In this document: one piece after another, positions 59,567 through 64,000 of the stretch
How the letters are laid out: the number at the start of each line of letters is the position of its first letter
How positions within the stretch are numbered: the first letter of the stretch is position 1
From: Williamsia sp. CHRR-6
GTDB taxonomy: Bacteria > Actinomycetota > Actinomycetes > Mycobacteriales > Mycobacteriaceae
Assembly: GCF_018474015.1 (NCBI RefSeq)
Contig: NZ_JAHCSG010000001.1
Span: 682,001 to 746,000 of the forward strand
Reading direction: 5' to 3'
Length of the DNA: 64,000 nt
Notes under the pieces: generated by a model
The model's input: only the letters and a program-made list of their open reading frames with translations
Database searches by the model: none
Told to the model about the DNA's origin: nothing
Made by a program: the position numbers and the translations under genes

Positions 59567-61164
59567 CACATCCGGAAGACGCCGAAGGTGGACGTGCCCT
59601 GCACCGGCGCGGTGTCGATCGCCGAGAGGGTGATGCCGAGGACGGCCCGGGTGTCGCGGGGATCGATCACGCCGTCGTCGTAGAGCATCCCGGACAGGAA
59701 CGCGGGCACCGACTGGGCCTCGATCTGGGCTTCGATGGCTGCGCGCATCTGCTTCTCGGCCTCGGGATCGACTGAACCACCGCGTGCTTCGGTGGCCGCG
59801 CGTGAGACCATCGCGATCACCCCGGACAGCTGCGCGGCGCCCATCACCGCCGATTTCGCGCTGGGCCAGGCGAACAGGAATCGCGGGCCGAACGCACGGC
59901 CACACATGCCGTAGTGACCCGCGCCGTAACTGGCCCCGATCAGCAGCGAGATGTGCGGCACGGTGGAGTTGGAGACTGCGTTGATCATCATCGAGCCGTG
60001 CTTGATGATGCCACCCTGCTCGTACTCCTTGCCCACCATGTAGCCGGTGGTGTTGTGCAAGAACAGCAATGGCGTGTTAGAGCGGTTGGCAAGCTGGATG
60101 AACTGGGTGGCTTTCTGCGCCTCGGCGCTGAACAGCACGCCCTGTGCGTTGGCCAGGATGCCTACCGGATAGCCGTGGATGCGGGCCCAGCCGGTGCACA
60201 GCGACGATCCGTACTCGGGTTTGAACTCGTCGAAGTCGCTGTCGTCGACCACGCGCGCGATCACCTCGCGCGGATCGAACGGGATCTTCAGATCACCGGG
60301 CACGATGCCGAGCAGTTCGTCGGGGTCGAACCTCGGCTCGATCACCCCGGCCACCGGCCCAGGACCTTGCTTGCGCCAGTTCAATCGGGACACGATACGA
60401 CGCCCGATCCGGATGGCGTCCTGCTCGTCGCGGGCGAAGTAGTCCGCCAGCCCCGACTGACGCGCGTGCATCAACGCTCCACCCAACGACTCGTCGTCGC
60501 TCACCTCACCGGTGGCCATCTGCACCAGCGGCGGGCCACCGAGGAACACCTTGGACTGGTTCTCGATCATCACCACGTGATCGGACATGCCCGGGATGTA
60601 GGCGCCGCCGGCGGTCGAGTTGCCGAAGACCAATGCGATGGTGGGGATTCCGGCCGCCGAGAGCTGAGTCAGGTCGCGAAACCCACGACCCCCCGGGATG
60701 AACACGTCCTTCTGAGTGGGCAGGTCGGCACCACCGGACTCGACCAACGCGATGCAGGGAAGTCGGTTCTCCATGGCGATCTCGTTGGCCCGCAACGTCT
60801 TGCGTAACGTCCACGGGTTCGATGTGCCGCCGCGTACGGTCGGATCATTGGCGACGATCATGCACTCGATCCCCGACACCACGCCGATGCCGACCACCAC
60901 CGACGCACCCACCTGGAAGTCCGAGCCGTAGGCGGCCAACGGACACAGTTCCAAGAACGCACTGTCGCGATCGATCAGCAGCTCGATCCGCTCCCGCGGC
61001 AGCATCTTTCCCCGCTTGTGGTGACGAGCCACCTTGTCCGGGCCACCACCGGCCAGGGCGGTGTCGAACTCGGCGGAGAGCGCGGCCAGCTTCTCCTCCA
61101 TCACCGTCGCCGCGTCGACGAACTCCGGCGACGCGGGGTCGACGGTTGATCGCAATGTCGTCAT
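59566..61164 (-). CDS. accD2: Acyl-CoA carboxylase, beta (carboxyltransferase) subunit
   Basis: 532 residues, full carboxyltransferase length, with RHHKRGKMLPRERIELLID, the oxyanion glycines in LVESGGADLP, and NTTGYMVGKEYEQGGIIKHG. The last reads like methylcrotonyl-CoA or geranyl-CoA carboxylases rather than propionyl-CoA ones. Coupled to both neighbours (ATGA with fadE13, TGATG with accA2). The same-strand acyl-CoA dehydrogenases support a branched-chain substrate. Confidence 0.94.
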   Translation of the reverse strand: MTTLRSTVDPASPEFVDAATVMEEKLAALSAEFDTALAGGGPDKVARHHKRGKMLPRERIELLIDRDSAFLELCPLAAYGSDFQVGASVVVGIGVVSGIECMIVANDPTVRGGTSNPWTLRKTLRANEIAMENRLPCIALVESGGADLPTQKDVFIPGGRGFRDLTQLSAAGIPTIALVFGNSTAGGAYIPGMSDHVVMIENQSKVFLGGPPLVQMATGEVSDDESLGGALMHARQSGLADYFARDEQDAIRIGRRIVSRLNWRKQGPGPVAGVIEPRFDPDELLGIVPGDLKIPFDPREVIARVVDDSDFDEFKPEYGSSLCTGWARIHGYPVGILANAQGVLFSAEAQKATQFIQLANRSNTPLLFLHNTTGYMVGKEYEQGGIIKHGSMMINAVSNSTVPHISLLIGASYGAGHYGMCGRAFGPRFLFAWPSAKSAVMGAAQLSGVIAMVSRAATEARGGSVDPEAEKQMRAAIEAQIEAQSVPAFLSGMLYDDGVIDPRDTRAVLGITLSAIDTAPVQGTSTFGVFRM

Positions 61165-62324
61165 GCCTGATATCCCAACCGCTTGGCGGCCAGTCCGGTG
61201 AGGATCTCGGTGGTGCCGCCGCCGATCCCCAGGATCCGCATGTCGCGGTATTGCCGCTCGATCTCCGACTCACTCATGTATCCCAACCCTCCGAACAGTT
61301 GCACGCACTTGTTGGCCACCCACTCGCCCGCCTCGACGGCGGTGTTCTTGGCGAAACACACCTCGGCAATCAGGTCGTCGGCCGGTGTGGTCACCTTCCG
61401 TTCCACCACGGCACGGGTGTAGACCCGGGCGACGTCGATGCGCCGCGCCATCTCGGTGATGCTGTCCTGCACCGACTGTCGCGCGATGAGCGGTTTGCCG
61501 AAGGTCTCACGACTGCGCACCCAGTCGAGGGTGATGTCCAGGCAGCGCTGGGCGCTAGCGTAAGCCTGCGTGGCCAGACCGGCGCGTTCGGAGACGAATG
61601 CCGTTGCGATCTGCGCGAATCCGGTGTTCTCGAACCCGACGAGATTTTCCACCGGCACCCGGGCGTCGACGAAGCTGAGCTCGCCGGTGTCCGAGGAGCG
61701 CCAGCCCATCTTGTCCAGCTTGCGGCTGACGCTGAATCCGGGTGTGTCGGTGTCGATGACCAGAAGCGACACCCCGCCTGCTCCGGGACCACCGGTCCGT
61801 ACGGCGGTGACGATGAAGTCGGCCCGCACCGAGGAGGTGATGTAGGTCTTGGCCCCGTTGACCACGTAGTGATCCCCGTCGCGCACCGCGCTGGTGCTCA
61901 GATGGCCGACATCGCTGCCCCCACCGGGTTCGGTGATCGCCAGGCTCCCGATCTTCTCCCCCGCCAGGGTCGGGCGTACCCAGCGGTCGATCTGATCGGT
62001 GTCACCGGCCGCGATGATGTGGGGCAACGCGATCCCGTTGGTGAACAGCGAGGCGAACACCCCGCCCGCACCGCCGCGCTGGTGGAACTCCTCACACAGG
62101 ATGGTCGCGTCGATGTGGTCACCGCCGGCGCCGCCGACCGATTCGGGCACCCCGAGCCCCAGCAGACCGAGTTTGCCTGCCTCGATGTGCAGCTCGCGCG
62201 GGATCAGTCCCTCACGCTCCCACTCGCTCTGGAACGGAAGGACGTGGCGCTCCACGAAGCCGACGACGGTGGAACGCAGTTCACGTCGTTCGTCGGTCTC
62301 CCAGGCGGGGGTGGCCAAGCTCAT
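61161..62324 (-). CDS. fadE13: Acyl-CoA dehydrogenase
   Basis: 387 residues from ATG 62324, overlapping the upstream stop (ATGA). It has SLAITEPGGGSDVGHL and FGGLGYMSESEIERQYRDM. The C-terminal segment reads IGGGTTEIL, lacking the Glu of the EGT form that acts as base in short-chain dehydrogenases; isovaleryl- and long-chain types place the base elsewhere, so this is not evidence of inactivity. Synteny fits fadE13 (Rv0975c). Confidence 0.9.
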   Translation of the reverse strand: MSLATPAWETDERRELRSTVVGFVERHVLPFQSEWEREGLIPRELHIEAGKLGLLGLGVPESVGGAGGDHIDATILCEEFHQRGGAGGVFASLFTNGIALPHIIAAGDTDQIDRWVRPTLAGEKIGSLAITEPGGGSDVGHLSTSAVRDGDHYVVNGAKTYITSSVRADFIVTAVRTGGPGAGGVSLLVIDTDTPGFSVSRKLDKMGWRSSDTGELSFVDARVPVENLVGFENTGFAQIATAFVSERAGLATQAYASAQRCLDITLDWVRSRETFGKPLIARQSVQDSITEMARRIDVARVYTRAVVERKVTTPADDLIAEVCFAKNTAVEAGEWVANKCVQLFGGLGYMSESEIERQYRDMRILGIGGGTTEILTGLAAKRLGYQA

Positions 62325-64000
62325 GCGGATACCTCGAATCGGGTGGGGACGTCGATGATGCGGGCGCGCAACCACTCCCCGATGCCCTTGGCCTGCGGGT
62401 CGAAGCGCACATTGTCGGCCACTCCGCGACCGAGGATGCCCTCGATCACGAAGTTGACAGCCAGCAGGTTGGGCAGGCGGTACCGGTGGACGGCCAGATC
62501 GGCGGTCTCGGGCAACAACTCGGCGAGTCGAGCAACCGTCAGCACTTCATCGAGCCACTCGAAGTGCTCCCGATCGCGCACCCAGACACCGACGTTGGCG
62601 CTACCGCCCTTGTCGCCGCTACGCGCCCCAGCGATGCGACCCAGCGGCATCGGGGTGCACGGACCCCAGTCCCGTTGTGGCGTAACCGGATCAGCGGGAA
62701 GCGCAGGGAGATCAGCCCGGGTCGGACTGGGGTCGATCACGCGCACCGATCCGTCGGGCAGGGTCACGCGGTGCTCCACCGCCTCGGCGGCGACGTAGGC
62801 GGGTTCGAACACGCCGTAGGGCCCGCCCGCGCCCGGCGGGCCGGTCATGGTGAACCCCGGGTAGCTGGCCAGTGCCAATTCCACTGCGGTGGAGGAGAAA
62901 GCGCGACCCACCGCAGCAGGGTCGGTGCTGCGCGCCACCACCTGCAGCAGTGCACTCCCCTGTGCTTGGGTGCTCGGATCAGGACGGTCGAGTCGCGACA
63001 ACTCCCAGGTCAGGGAGTCCGGCTTGACTGGCAGCGCACCCTCGAACTGTTCCCGCACCAGAGCTGCCTTGGCTTCGATGTCGAGCCCGGTGAGCACCAT
63101 CGTCATCTCGTTGCGGAATCCCGCGAGGTGATTCAGCGACACCTTCAGCGTGGTCGGGGGCGCTTCCCCACGAACCCCGGAGATCTGCACCCGATCGGGT
63201 CCGACCTGGTGCAGCGCAACCGAATCCAACCGGGCGGTGACGTCGGGGCCGAAGTAGCGGGGTCCGCCCACCTCGTAGAGCAGCTGCGCGGTCACCGTGC
63301 CCACGCTCACCGCGCCGCCGGTTCCGGAGTGTTTGGTGATCACCGAGCTCCCGTCGGCGGCCACCTCGGCGATGGGGAACCCGGGGTGGCGCAGGTCTGC
63401 GATCTCGGTGAAGAACGCGTAGTTGCCACCGGTGGCCTGCGCCCCGCACTCGATGACGTGACCGGCCACCACTGCGCCGGCGAGAGCGTCGAGATCGTGT
63501 GGCGTCCAACCGAAATGGCTGATCGCGGGGCCGACCACCAGCGATGCGTCGGTGATCCGCCCGGTGATCACCACGTCGGCGCCGGCATCGAGCGCGGCCG
63601 CGATCCCGAAGCCACCGAGGTAAGCGTTGGCGGTCAACGGTGCGCCCAACCCGAGTTCGTCGGCGCGGGCCATGAGGTCGTCACCGTCGACGTAAGCGAT
63701 GGCCGCCGTCAGGCCCAACTCCTCGGCGAGGGCCGCCAGCGCGTCGGCCAGACCGCGCGGGTTGACCCCACCGGCGTTGCTGACGATGCGCACCTTGCGT
63801 TCCATGGCCAGCCCCAGACAGTCCCGCAGCTGCCGGACGAACGTGGTCGCGTAGCCGCGGGCGGGGTCCTTGAGTCGGTCGCGACCCAGGATCAGCATCG
63901 TCAGCTCGGCCAGATAGTCGCCGGTCAGGTAGTCCAGGTCGCCGCCGGTGAGCATCTCCCGCATGGCCGAGAAGCGGTCTCCGTAGAACCCCGACGAATT
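62321..64000 (-). CDS. DUF1446 / AtuA-like protein, 5' end beyond window
   Basis: 559 residues are visible and the frame is open to the window edge (NSSGFYGDRFSAMREML), so the start lies outside. The family pattern is clear: DYLTGDYLAELTMLILGRD, VSNAGGVNPRGLADAL, NAYLGGFGIAAALDAGADVV, and a C-terminal domain with GARSGDKGGSANVGVWV. DUF1446 proteins such as AtuA are always found with acyl-CoA carboxylases and dehydrogenases in terpene or branched-acid degradation, but their reaction is not established. First gene of the operon within the window, coupled to fadE13. Counterpart of Rv0976c. Confidence 0.9.
   Translation of the reverse strand, partial: NSSGFYGDRFSAMREMLTGGDLDYLTGDYLAELTMLILGRDRLKDPARGYATTFVRQLRDCLGLAMERKVRIVSNAGGVNPRGLADALAALAEELGLTAAIAYVDGDDLMARADELGLGAPLTANAYLGGFGIAAALDAGADVVITGRITDASLVVGPAISHFGWTPHDLDALAGAVVAGHVIECGAQATGGNYAFFTEIADLRHPGFPIAEVAADGSSVITKHSGTGGAVSVGTVTAQLLYEVGGPRYFGPDVTARLDSVALHQVGPDRVQISGVRGEAPPTTLKVSLNHLAGFRNEMTMVLTGLDIEAKAALVREQFEGALPVKPDSLTWELSRLDRPDPSTQAQGSALLQVVARSTDPAAVGRAFSSTAVELALASYPGFTMTGPPGAGGPYGVFEPAYVAAEAVEHRVTLPDGSVRVIDPSPTRADLPALPADPVTPQRDWGPCTPMPLGRIAGARSGDKGGSANVGVWVRDREHFEWLDEVLTVARLAELLPETADLAVHRYRLPNLLAVNFVIEGILGRGVADNVRFDPQAKGIGEWLRARIIDVPTRFEVSA

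Overview
The window is GC-rich DNA from an actinobacterium, most likely a mycolic-acid-containing member of the Mycobacteriales (Gordonia/Williamsia/Rhodococcus/Mycobacterium relatives). The grounds are the rpsL-rpsG-fusA-tuf order with several GTG starts, an MbtH-dependent giant NRPS, a KshB-type reductase, and an accD2/accA2/fadE12/fadE13/echA7-type operon in the same gene order as M. tuberculosis Rv0976c-Rv0971c. The genus is inferred, not proven.

1-23.4 kb, minus strand: a peptide biosynthesis locus. A single reading frame of at least 7,202 residues encodes a six-module NRPS (C-A-T-E, then five C-A-T; the last T is cut by the window edge). It opens with an EntF-like C domain. Modules 3 and 5 read as serine-activating; the other four A domains could not be assigned by eye. 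The same strand upstream carries, in transcription order, a small protein, an MbtH-like protein and a second small protein. Both small proteins resemble only the first ~65 residues of an adenylation domain, and two similar truncated copies sit inside the NRPS, exactly in front of the two serine A domains. This set of four degenerate A-domain N-terminal pieces is the most unusual thing in the window.

23.7-28.3 kb, plus strand: divergent from the NRPS, a translationally coupled DrrA/DrrB/DrrC-type exporter (the second permease has a ~270-residue disordered extension built on a 24-bp tandem repeat) and a GT2 glycosyltransferase. Export and glycosylation of the peptide is the simplest reading.

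28.3-45.8 kb: mixed metabolism. It contains a PPOX/F420-type flavoenzyme, an alpha-methylacyl-CoA racemase and a KshB-like oxygenase reductase (both fit sterol catabolism), a putidaredoxin-reductase-like protein, a 1,288-residue XRE-nSTAND-WD40 protein divergent from a tiny LuxR-type regulator, a menC-P450-TetR-SDR run, an MpaB-family protein, a TauD-family dioxygenase, a type-B carboxylesterase and a NiCoT nickel/cobalt permease.

45.9-50.3 kb, minus strand: the str operon (rpsL, rpsG, fusA, tuf), with two hairpins after tuf and a hairpin plus a 25-bp copy of the fusA 3' end between fusA and tuf.

50.7-53.0 kb, plus strand: a PhyH-family dioxygenase, a decayed EamA/DMT transporter, a DUF4253 protein and a 44-residue protein.

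53.0-64.0 kb, minus strand: an acyl-CoA catabolic operon (DUF1446/AtuA-like, two acyl-CoA dehydrogenases, biotin-dependent carboxylase beta and alpha subunits, enoyl-CoA hydratase, TetR, acyl-CoA ligase), resembling leucine/isovalerate or acyclic-terpene degradation sets. The first gene runs off the right edge. No tRNA, rRNA, CRISPR array or insertion sequence was recognised.
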